NCBI GenBank assembly: GCA_947457325.1
Contig: CANGVU010000004.1
Coordinates: 1-16,098, forward strand
From: Flavobacteriales bacterium
GTDB lineage: Bacteria; Bacteroidota; Bacteroidia; Flavobacteriales_D; Sanyastnellaceae
Length of the DNA: 16,098 nucleotides
Direction of reading: 5' to 3'
In this document: piece by piece, positions 8,404 through 15,295 of the stretch
Position numbering within the stretch: position 1 is the first letter of the stretch
How the letters are laid out: each line of letters opens with the position of its first letter
The notes under the pieces: generated by a model
The model's input: only the letters and a program-made list of their open reading frames with translations
Told to the model about the DNA's origin: nothing
The model's database searches: none
Program-made: the position numbers and the translations under genes

Positions 8404-8492
8404 CCTTTAGGTGCGATTTGATTCTTTGGCCACCTATCGTTCTAGCAAAAAGTTGCATGGAAACACAATACTTTTTATGTCCAAATGATGTC

Positions 8493-8557
8493 GCTCCGCT
8501 GGAGCTCTTATTCTGGCCTCTTACTGCAATGCTATTAACATACCGCTCCTCCGGAGC
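8493..8557 (+). repeat. Second interspersed repeat type with two GCTCC/GGAGC hairpins
   Basis: GCTCC-GCT-GGAGC (8493-8505) and GCTCC-TCC-GGAGC (8545-8557) share the same 5-bp stem with different 3-base loops and lie 52 bases apart. The spacer includes GCTATTAACATACC. Similar units (GCTCCGGAGGAGCG followed by a short AT-rich stretch) are familiar from intergenic DNA of Bacteroidota, from memory. The full ends of the element cannot be set from one copy. Confidence 0.5.
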
Positions 8558-8623
8558 TCAAAACCATTAGATCGAGAAAAAGAAACAGAATGAAAATGAA
8601 TTTTCACTTGTCACCTCATTCCT

Positions 8624-8679
8624 TCATCTTCTCATCTCCTCATCTCCTCATCCCTTCATCTCCTCATCACCTCATCACC
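8624..8679 (+). repeat. TC-rich array of seven 8-bp units (TCATCTCC-like)
   Basis: The units read TCATCTTC, TCATCTCC, TCATCTCC, TCATCCCT, TCATCTCC, TCATCACC, TCATCACC without gaps. A diverged unit, TCACCTCATTCCT, precedes them at 8611-8623. The array abuts the FISUMP stop codon at 8683-8685. The same units occur inverted inside the signal-peptide codons of that gene (about 9991-10020), and TCACCTCATTCCTTCATC recurs exactly at 10185-10202. Confidence 0.85.
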
Positions 8680-8682
8680 TTC

Positions 8683-10041
8683 TCAATCCCTTACGCAACG
8701 AACGCTAAAGCCGAATCGCTTACCGTAGAGGCTGCGGAATACATTGGAATAGTGGTAGTACAGTTTGCGGTTCCAAGCGTCGCTAGAAACGTACTCTGTA
8801 CTACTCCACCAGTAACCGTAGTAGCCAATGTAGCTGTATGTACCATTGTCGCCGCGGTAACCGCCAGGGAGGCCTGTGAATCCGCTTTCGTTGGTAGCGC
8901 CTGTATTGGGGGAATTCCATCCTGTGGTGGATTTCATTTTACCTCCTGCAATATTCCCATTATTTCCACCATCGGCATTGGGATCCAAATAATTGATTAA
9001 CGTGGTCCACTCTGCATCACTGGGCACGTGCCATCCAGTGGGACAAAGACCACGGCTATCATTTACCGCATACCAATTGTACAACTTGCCATAAGTGGTA
9101 TTGTTGGCTGCAACGTTGTCGTAAATGGCGTAGGCTCCACTCGTTGTGTTTTGCCAGGTTGTGTTGCTCAATCCTGTTGGAATAGGGTCTCCGTTGCGGT
9201 ACTTCGTCACCGCTAAATTCTGCTGCATCCACTCTTGTCCATTGATGACAATGCTCGTGTACACCGTGCCATCAATGTCTGTTACCCCATTGCCTGGAAT
9301 AAATACCCCATTGCCTGTGGCTGTCCCCTCGCATTGGCAATTGGCATTGATCACATCATTGGTGGTATTGGCGTTGCCATCGTTGCAAGATGCGCCTTGA
9401 ATCAAACAAGAGCCATTGTCCATATTCGCTGAGGGATTGTAATTACAAGCTTGATCGTTGGTACATCCTAAAACCGGAACTGGGAAATTGGCAGCGCTGA
9501 TGCCGGGGACAATGATAAATGTTCCATTACTCATGTACAATGTATCGCCTGTTGGAGACACATTGGAGAAGCCGTTAGCCGCGGTTTCAGCGTTGGTTGC
9601 GTTGATCGCATTCGTCGCATTCGTCGCGTTCGTCGCGTTCGTTGCATTCGTTGCGTTGTCCGCGCTTGCGCTGTGGAGCGCATATGGCACACTCAACATT
9701 TGCTGCGTTCCCAAATCAGTAGTGCCCAACATCACATGCAAAAACTTAGCACCACTTCCCCAATTGATATTGGCAAAGTTGCCTTGTGATACAACACCAT
9801 TTCCCACCACACAAGAAACCAATCCTTGTGTATTGCTTGTTAAAGCATGGCTTTCTTGATACACCACAGTGCCCGTTGCAGAACCATCGTGGATCATGAA
9901 AGTCAAATTCACCGCGCTACTCGCCATCACAGTGCCATCCAAATTGCGCATCACTGCTTGATAAGGTATACCCTGCGGAGCTTGGGCAAAAAGGAATGAA
10001 GTGATGAGGAGATGAAGGGATAGGGTAAAAAACGTTTTCAT
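8683..10041 (-). CDS. Exported FISUMP-domain (Fib_succ_major) surface protein
   Basis: The 452-residue product has a signal peptide (residues 1-19, predicted cleavage FLFA|QAPQG), an N-terminal module starting QGIPYQAVMRN (about 22-125) seen in many Bacteroidota surface proteins, a linker of Asn-Ala-Thr tripeptides (128-150), two Cys motifs (GCTNDQACNYNPSANMDNGSC at 192-212, in two parts, and CNDGNANTTNDVINANCQC at 219-237) and a C-terminal FISUMP domain (about 259-451) with INGQEWMQQNLAV, LYNWYAV, CPTGWHVPSDAEW, GFTGLPGGYR, WWSST and FSVRCVRD. FISUMP domains are typical of secreted Bacteroidota and Fibrobacter proteins and are related to sulfatase-modifying/C-lectin folds; the role is unknown, perhaps adhesion. 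No T9SS sorting domain is visible, so the final location is unclear. The gene is bracketed by inverted repeats and is probably monocistronic. Confidence 0.9.
   Translation of the reverse strand: MKTFFTLSLHLLITSFLFAQAPQGIPYQAVMRNLDGTVMASSAVNLTFMIHDGSATGTVVYQESHALTSNTQGLVSCVVGNGVVSQGNFANINWGSGAKFLHVMLGTTDLGTQQMLSVPYALHSASADNATNATNATNATNATNAINATNAETAANGFSNVSPTGDTLYMSNGTFIIVPGISAANFPVPVLGCTNDQACNYNPSANMDNGSCLIQGASCNDGNANTTNDVINANCQCEGTATGNGVFIPGNGVTDIDGTVYTSIVINGQEWMQQNLAVTKYRNGDPIPTGLSNTTWQNTTSGAYAIYDNVAANNTTYGKLYNWYAVNDSRGLCPTGWHVPSDAEWTTLINYLDPNADGGNNGNIAGGKMKSTTGWNSPNTGATNESGFTGLPGGYRGDNGTYSYIGYYGYWWSSTEYVSSDAWNRKLYYHYSNVFRSLYGKRFGFSVRCVRD
9590..9661 (-). repeat. In-frame 9-bp tandem repeat encoding Asn-Ala-Thr
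   Basis: Eight 9-bp units (variants of GCGTTCGTC and GCATTCGTT on the plus strand) encode the NAT linker of the FISUMP protein. The unit length is a multiple of three, so copy number can change without a frameshift. The adjacent units differ at wobble positions, which implies an older array rather than a very recent expansion. Confidence 0.85.
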
Positions 10042-10057
10042 GTTTTATAGTTTTAGG

Positions 10058-10089
10058 CGAATATAGGGAATGAGGGTGAGAAACAGAAA
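10058..10089 (-). promoter_or_regulatory. Candidate promoter of the FISUMP gene
   Basis: On the minus strand, TTTC (10089-10086), 20 bases and TATATTCG (10065-10058) match the Bacteroidota consensus TTTG-N17-23-TAnnTTTG with one mismatch in each box. The start of transcription would be near 10050, about 10 bases before the ATG. Confidence 0.3.
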
Positions 10090-10111
10090 GAGAGCGGAAA
10101 TCTGCAAAACA

Positions 10112-10183
10112 ACCACCCCGTCCAGACAGCGCTCGCGCTCGTCCGGACACCCCTCCTATCCACTGCGTGGCAGGAGGGGAAAT
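10112..10183 (-). repeat. REP-like two-hairpin element, copy 2 (inverted)
   Basis: Read on the minus strand it aligns with the copy at 8326-8403: ATTTCCCCTCCT, AGGAGGGGTG, GACGAGCG, AGCG, TGT, TGG and CGGGGTGGT are shared. The hairpin is kept (CCCCTCCT 10150-10157 with AGGAGGGG 10172-10179), but the inner stem is CCAC-TGC-GTGG instead of CTTTTTC-GAA-GAAAAAG. The structure is conserved while the inner sequence has changed. Confidence 0.8.
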
Positions 10184-10184
10184 A

Positions 10185-10202
10185 TCACCTCATTCCTTCA
10201 TC
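10185..10202 (+). repeat. Direct repeat of the TC-rich array edge
   Basis: TCACCTCATTCCTTCATC here is identical to 8611-8628. It sits directly against REP copy 2, suggesting that the TC-rich repeat and the REP element travel or expand together. Confidence 0.7.
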
Positions 10203-10208
10203 CCCTTT

Positions 10209-10236
10209 TTATGCGCATAATTTATAGGTTGCCTAT
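10209..10236. promoter_or_regulatory. Two short palindromes upstream of the ORF6N gene
   Basis: TTATGCGCATAA (10209-10220) is a perfect 12-bp palindrome and ATAGG-TTG-CCTAT (10224-10236) is a 5-bp inverted repeat. Both lie 28-55 bases before the ATG at 10264 and could be operator sites or parts of a weak hairpin. No T-tract follows. A role is speculative. Confidence 0.3.
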
Positions 10237-10263
10237 TTCAGATAAGCCAATCAAATTTGCAAA

Positions 10264-11127
10264 ATGACTATATCCAATATTGAAAACATCCAATATAAAA
10301 TTTTTCAAATCAGAGGGATTCCTGTAATGATCGATGCAGATTTGGTGATTTTGTATCAAACTGAAACCAAACAAATCAATCGTGCGGTTCAAAGAAATCA
10401 ATCACGTTTTCCAAAAGACTTTGCCTTTCAGCTCACGCAATTAGAATGGGATGATTTGAGGTTCCAAACTGGCACCTCAAAAAATGGTGCTGGTGGTAGG
10501 CGTTACTTACCATTTGCATTCACGGAACAAGGCGTTGCCATGCTATCAGCAGTGCTCCGTACTGAAATTGCATTACAAGTAAGCATCTCGATTATTCGAA
10601 AATTTGTTGAACTTAAAAAATCACATCATCAATATCTTGCCATCCTGCAAAGAATCGAAAGAGTCGAAATGGCTCAAAACAACAATAATGCACAAATTGA
10701 AAGTTTATTGAAACTATTTGAAGAATTAGAAATGCCTAAAAGCGGCATCTTCTTCAATGACCAAATCTTCGACGCATATCTATTCAGTAGCAACCTCATC
10801 ACTTCTGCTAAAAAATCCATTGTATTAATAGACAACTACATTGATGAAACTACTTTGCTGCAATTATCCAAAAGAAAGTCAAACGTGAATTGCATCATTT
10901 ACACTGAAAAAATCAACCCACAATTGAAATTGGATTTGGATAAGCACAATAGCCAATATCCATCCATTGAAATCCGAATAATGAAAAACGTGCATGATCG
11001 ATTTTTGATTCTAGATAACCAGTCTCTCTATCATCTTGGTGCCTCATTAAAGGATTTGGGCAAAAGATGGTTTGCTTTTTCAAGGATGGATGGGCTAATT
11101 GGGGATGTCATGAAAAGATTGCCTTGA
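10264..11127 (+). CDS. ORF6N-domain DNA-binding protein with PLD-like C-terminus
   Basis: The N-terminal third (about 8-118) is an ORF6N domain, a phage-type DNA-binding module related to KilA-N/Bro antirepressors. Its marks are QIRGIPVMIDADLVILYQTE, INRAVQRNQSRFP, FAFQLT and RYLPFAFTEQGVAMLSAVL. A short helical linker (119-160) follows. The C-terminal part (about 163-285) contains SIVLIDNYID and HDRFLIL plus Asp251, matching the phospholipase D/nuclease motif HxKx4D with Arg246 in place of Lys, then YHLGASLKDLGKRWFAFS. One HKD-like motif per chain would imply a dimeric active site. The role could be a DNA-binding regulator or nuclease from phage or mobile DNA; neither is proven. It stands alone, on the opposite strand to both neighbours, next to REP DNA. 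Confidence 0.85.
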   Translation: MTISNIENIQYKIFQIRGIPVMIDADLVILYQTETKQINRAVQRNQSRFPKDFAFQLTQLEWDDLRFQTGTSKNGAGGRRYLPFAFTEQGVAMLSAVLRTEIALQVSISIIRKFVELKKSHHQYLAILQRIERVEMAQNNNNAQIESLLKLFEELEMPKSGIFFNDQIFDAYLFSSNLITSAKKSIVLIDNYIDETTLLQLSKRKSNVNCIIYTEKINPQLKLDLDKHNSQYPSIEIRIMKNVHDRFLILDNQSLYHLGASLKDLGKRWFAFSRMDGLIGDVMKRLP

Positions 11128-11923
11128 ATTATGGTGCATCCGTCGGACCGCGGAAGTGAGGGTTAGAAAGATTAGGCAGGATGTGGGAGATGTTTCCTCC
11201 AAAGCTGGCAAATTTTTCCGAAAGACAAAGTGAAATAAAAAGAAGTCCCTTTTTACTCATACCATATAAACAGTCTCACCTCAACTAACCGCTGCAGTAT
11301 CACACAAACAATAATAAATCCTGTTTTTATTGGCAAGAAATACAAAATACTGGAGCGGATTCTAAATAATCAAAAAAATGCAAATCCGACTTTTAACCAA
11401 AGATTATCTAATCATGAATAAAGACAAGTCAGCATCCTAAGACTTTTTAAAAAAACTACACCCGTTCATCACCATTATTAACCATTAGAAATCGAAGGAC
11501 TCGTGAAGTATTGACATTATCGATTAAGTCCATTCTATTTGTTCGATGTGGACATTCTTGCAACAATTTCCCAAGATTGAAGGAAACTACTATTAAATAT
11601 GACCCATCTGATTCAATTACTACAATATCTCAATAACTTGAGGAATCATTACATCTATAAAAACCAATCATTGACCAGAATTTGCCGCCTCGGAATAGAC
11701 AAGCATCTTTTTGTGCCTGAACACTCACAGCATTTTTCAAAAAAGATCAACTACAAAATCACTAATTAAAAAGGAGTCACAGAGAAAAGAAAAAACAACC
11801 AATACAATATAACAAACAACATCGGTAAATACAAATCAATTTTCAGCTTTTCATCTCAAGAATATAATCAAAGTGTCATTCTCTGCGACCAACACCAACC
11901 ATGAAGTACACAACCAAGAATGG
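11128..11923. other. AT-rich 796-bp region without a recognisable gene
   Basis: It lies between two convergent genes. I saw no open frame of 60 codons or more on either strand, no tRNA and no clear protein remnant. A weak AU-rich stem (TAAAAAG 11236-11242 with CTTTTTA 11249-11255) might act as a terminator for the ORF6N gene. The base composition resembles the adjoining AT-rich C-terminal part of the caspase gene. Confidence 0.6.
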
Positions 11924-14900
11924 CTATTCGTTGAAAGTCGAATCTACGACCCATGTTTTATAAACATCCTTTTTTTCCTGGCTCCAACTTTTTTTATCTG
12001 AATCAAAAGACAAAAAATGAAAATAATCTCTAAGCAAATAAAGACTCTCAGAGTAGTCCATATCGTCTGTATTTAAAATAATTGGTGCAAGCATTTTCAA
12101 AAATTTCAATTGAAGGGTTTCATTATCCATTTCCAATACAATTTCTATTAGATACTTCATATCCATAAAATCCAAAGTATTGTTCTGAATAAGACCATTT
12201 GAAGATTTGGAATATAAAAAGCTATTAAACAATGAATCCATTTTATCCCATTGATTCCAATTGGACATGAGGTGGAAGAGTTTGATTTTTAAAGTTAACT
12301 CCTCTACCGTTAAAAGTTCATTTATAAAAGTTTGAGTCTTTAATATTTCGTCGCTTCCGTCAACGGTTTGTAAGATAGAAATTAACAGCCTTTTATTGCC
12401 GTGTAAACTTCTAAGAGAACTACTTAAAACATCGTTCATTTTTGTCGGTTCTTGAGACTGACACTTCAATATTTTATAAGCAGCATCATAACCCTCCAAA
12501 TATCCCAAAAGATGAGTCGATTCATCCCTAAGTACATACTTGCTCTTTATTTTTTTTAATTCATCATTATCATTACTTTCTATAGTAAAGGAATACATGG
12601 TGTCAAAATATGATTGAATCATTCCAGATCCTCTAGACAAGTACTTCCCTTTCTGAATAAACTTATCCCACTGCGCTTCTGGTGAATCTCCCAATAAATC
12701 CAATTTCATTAAAGGGAAAAACTCGAGAAAAACCTGCATGTCGAGTTCTCTATTTTTGATTTTGATTGAATGAAATTTCAACTTTTCAAACTCCAACTTA
12801 GCCCATTTTTGAACTTCATATACAAATGAGTTACTGTCGCTCATTAATCTTTCCCATGAACCTGGTATTAACTCCGAAACAATAATACTCATAAACTCTA
12901 TTTTAATCAAAGACGTTAATACCTCGTTTTCATATTGGGGTTTTACTTTTTTTATTAAGTCAAAACGTTTCTGAAAATCGTAGATATAATTTCGCGTTTC
13001 TAGATCAGAAAAGTCAAAAATGAGGGCATCTAATTTCCTAGACTTTTCAATGTCAAAATCAACATACTCCCTCAGTATCGATTCTTGCGCGATCATAAGC
13101 ATACTATAAATATCACAATTTTCCCTCAATTTTCTTTCCCTTTCAAACCATTCACACACCTTATTCAATCGTCCACATTCAAAGGCCATCTCCATTAACT
13201 GAGTTGCAATTGGCCAGAGAAATCCGTCAGAATATAAGGTCTCCTTCATTCCCGGGTTGGATTCAAAAAATCTCAAACCATACTCAATCACACTCTCAAG
13301 GTCTTCCCAATTCTTTTCAAGTATCTCTCTATGCGGAGATGCCATTGAAGAATTATTACGCATCGATCTTTCCGATATAAATTCAGCATAAAACCGCTTC
13401 ACAATGCATTTGATGTTCCATGATTGAGGATATAAATCGAAAGATGTTTTTGCTAACTTATCGGCCGTATAAAAGTCAAATGGAGCATCCACACTGTTCA
13501 ATAATATCAGCAATGAGTAATCGTCTTGCGTGGGTTCATTTGTCTCCCATTTTTTGGTAACTCGTGAGATAAGTTGATCTTTTGTTATCATGTTCATCTC
13601 ACTTGCAGCAGATAGTGGTTTTAACCAATTCGGAGCCAAATCCAATGCCCTTTGGATGTTTATTTTTCTTAAAGAGGAAAAATCTGATATTTCCCAATCC
13701 TCTATCCTCTCCTGATGCTCTTGTAACAAATAATAATACACTGCGTTGTTCCTAAATTTCTTTTCCAAAAGAGCAAACAAACTATCAGCGATACTTAATG
13801 GCAAAACACTCTTTCCTTTCTTCTCAGCGCCCAGTTCGATGTACTCAAAGCCATCCTTAACCTTCACAGCAAAATCAATGGAAGTACTCAACTCCAATGC
13901 ATAAATAAACTGATAATTCGCCAACATGCCCTGTACCTCCTCTTCTTCTCTTTGAAGTAAAAGTGCTTTTTCCAACCATTCTCTTCTTTGGTGATAGTAC
14001 TTATAATCTGGTGAATCCGTAAAACTCACATTCATCTCCTCGTTGATGGCCTTTTGTCCCTCGGCCGCCAAGGCGCCCATCAGGTACATCCGCAAAGGCT
14101 CGACTTCTTGTTCGGTATATTTCTTTTTACACCTTTCCCATATTTCCCAAGCACTCTCTTTTCCCAAGTATCGCTTCTCTTTACACGCCTTTTTCATAGT
14201 GAAATACTCCTGCTTCAACTCCTCTTTCTCAAACATCGCCTTCTCCAAAGCATCTCTAGCAGCCAGGGCCGTTAATCCCACTTTTGTATTGCCCGATTCC
14301 TCCTCCCTCACTCGTTTACTAAACACTTCATCTCTCTTCGACAATACGCAATCAAACTTATTGTTGCAACAGACATAAGGGGTTTGCGCGGCGCCCATCT
14401 GTTTGGTGTCGCCAATCACCCTCATCTTGGTGTAGCTTTCTATTTCAAACAATGAAACATTGCCATCACCATCTGAATCTGCCTCACCGCTCAATCCTTT
14501 CATCAAATACCAAGTAAAGCCTCCGTGTCCTCCTCCCCATCTGCGATCCTCCAAGGCAAATTGATTGGGTCCTGCGGACAACAACAACACCTCTCCCGCA
14601 GGTTCCTCTATCACACTTTGGTAGGGATTGCCGATTCCCGATCTGACCCCCGGCACATCTCCACTGCGACAAGCGTCTATGATCAATACTACCTCGACTC
14701 CCTTGCTTACCATCGCGGCAACGCGTTTCTTCATCTTGCCAATGTCCAATGCACCGCCGAGCTGATAATTGTTTTTATCCCCTGCAGGATTGCTGTCATA
14801 ACATAAATAGTAAGCCTCACTGGCATCGTAGGCATCCCCGTGTCCGCTCAAATAGATATACACGCGATCACCCGATTTGGGTTGTGCCCCCACTACATTG

Positions 14901-15226
14901 TTTAACCAAGCTAATCCAGCTGTAACATTGGCGTGCGTCGCCTGCTCATTCAATAACAATTTGATGTGATTCTCAGGGATATTGCCTCCTGCGTTGGATC
15001 GTAAAAATTCAAAAAACAACAAGGCATCTTCTTCTGCAAAATTCAATGGCTTGACGTAGGGATAATCACTCACGCCAACGATCAAGGCATAAGAAGAACC
15101 AATGGATGCTGCGCTCGACGGATTATCCGAAGACTCTACTACTCCTTTGGTGGTTTGCGAAATAACCGTCCCGTGCAAAAGGAAAATAAAGAGTGTTATC
15201 ACTCCAATAAAGAATCTTATATGCAT
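11924..15226 (-). CDS. Exported caspase-like (C14) protease with EF-hand-type loop and long helical C-terminus
   Basis: The 1100-residue product starts with a signal peptide (hydrophobic residues 5-18, cleavage VIS|Q after 23). A caspase/metacaspase domain spans about 44-295: YALIVGVSDY, FAEEDALLFFEFL, YIYLSGHGD with catalytic His129, and VVLIIDACRSG with catalytic Cys186, then LLLSAGPNQFALED. DSDGDGNVSLFE at 250-261 fits the 12-residue EF-hand loop exactly, suggesting calcium control. Residues 320-430 are charged and probably coiled coil. The rest is helical, perhaps degenerate TPR-like, with no motif I can name and no T9SS sorting domain. It should cut after Arg/Lys or Asp in the periplasm; the substrate is unknown. 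It lies 69 bp after the glutaminyl cyclase on the same strand. The caspase part is GC-richer (58% in one 60-base sample) than the C-terminal part (23%). Confidence 0.88.
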   Translation of the reverse strand: MHIRFFIGVITLFIFLLHGTVISQTTKGVVESSDNPSSAASIGSSYALIVGVSDYPYVKPLNFAEEDALLFFEFLRSNAGGNIPENHIKLLLNEQATHANVTAGLAWLNNVVGAQPKSGDRVYIYLSGHGDAYDASEAYYLCYDSNPAGDKNNYQLGGALDIGKMKKRVAAMVSKGVEVVLIIDACRSGDVPGVRSGIGNPYQSVIEEPAGEVLLLSAGPNQFALEDRRWGGGHGGFTWYLMKGLSGEADSDGDGNVSLFEIESYTKMRVIGDTKQMGAAQTPYVCCNNKFDCVLSKRDEVFSKRVREEESGNTKVGLTALAARDALEKAMFEKEELKQEYFTMKKACKEKRYLGKESAWEIWERCKKKYTEQEVEPLRMYLMGALAAEGQKAINEEMNVSFTDSPDYKYYHQRREWLEKALLLQREEEEVQGMLANYQFIYALELSTSIDFAVKVKDGFEYIELGAEKKGKSVLPLSIADSLFALLEKKFRNNAVYYYLLQEHQERIEDWEISDFSSLRKINIQRALDLAPNWLKPLSAASEMNMITKDQLISRVTKKWETNEPTQDDYSLLILLNSVDAPFDFYTADKLAKTSFDLYPQSWNIKCIVKRFYAEFISERSMRNNSSMASPHREILEKNWEDLESVIEYGLRFFESNPGMKETLYSDGFLWPIATQLMEMAFECGRLNKVCEWFERERKLRENCDIYSMLMIAQESILREYVDFDIEKSRKLDALIFDFSDLETRNYIYDFQKRFDLIKKVKPQYENEVLTSLIKIEFMSIIVSELIPGSWERLMSDSNSFVYEVQKWAKLEFEKLKFHSIKIKNRELDMQVFLEFFPLMKLDLLGDSPEAQWDKFIQKGKYLSRGSGMIQSYFDTMYSFTIESNDNDELKKIKSKYVLRDESTHLLGYLEGYDAAYKILKCQSQEPTKMNDVLSSSLRSLHGNKRLLISILQTVDGSDEILKTQTFINELLTVEELTLKIKLFHLMSNWNQWDKMDSLFNSFLYSKSSNGLIQNNTLDFMDMKYLIEIVLEMDNETLQLKFLKMLAPIILNTDDMDYSESLYLLRDYFHFLSFDSDKKSWSQEKKDVYKTWVVDSTFNE

Positions 15227-15264
15227 AGTTGTGCCAATTTAACACTAAATTCCAACTAGGCCAC

Positions 15265-15280
15265 TACTCCATATGGAGTA
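15265..15280. promoter_or_regulatory. 16-bp perfect palindrome between cyclase and caspase genes
   Basis: TACTCCATATGGAGTA is fully self-complementary. It sits 15 bases after the cyclase stop and 38 bases before the caspase ATG. No T-tract follows on either strand, so it suits a dimeric regulator's operator better than an intrinsic terminator. An 8-bp stem without a loop would not form a stable RNA hairpin. Confidence 0.4.
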
Positions 15281-15295
15281 ATTGCTTCAATAAAA

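Larger units (their letters stand above)
8200..8682. other. 483-bp repeat-bearing intergenic region between SRAP and FISUMP genes
   Basis: I found no convincing gene here. It holds the presumed SRAP promoter (no clear TAnnTTTG box seen), a REP-like element at 8326-8403, a paired-hairpin repeat around 8493-8557, and a TC-rich 8-bp array at 8624-8679 that ends at the FISUMP stop codon. An open frame at 8292-8570 on the plus strand is made mostly of these repeats and is not a credible gene. Confidence 0.75.
10042..10263. other. Divergent intergenic region with promoter candidate, REP copy 2 and palindromes
   Basis: This 222-bp stretch separates the FISUMP and ORF6N genes. It contains, from left to right, a candidate promoter for the FISUMP gene, the inverted REP-like copy, an 18-bp piece of the TC-rich repeat and two small palindromes ahead of ORF6N. 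No gene was seen. Confidence 0.75.

Noticed and set aside
8611..8684. Possible CRISPR-like array
   Set aside because: Units are 8 bp and contiguous without spacers; it is a simple tandem repeat, and no cas gene is present.
8590..9000. 136-codon open frame at the FISUMP 3' end, plus strand
   Set aside because: Its first part is translation of the TC-rich repeat and the rest is antisense to the FISUMP domain.
11732..11800. Intrinsic terminator for the caspase gene
   Set aside because: A/T runs are present but no stable stem adjoins them on the minus strand.
11901..11963. 20-codon open frame MKYTTKNGYSLKVESTTHVL, plus strand
   Set aside because: Too short to judge, overlaps the caspase 3' end, and has no supporting context.
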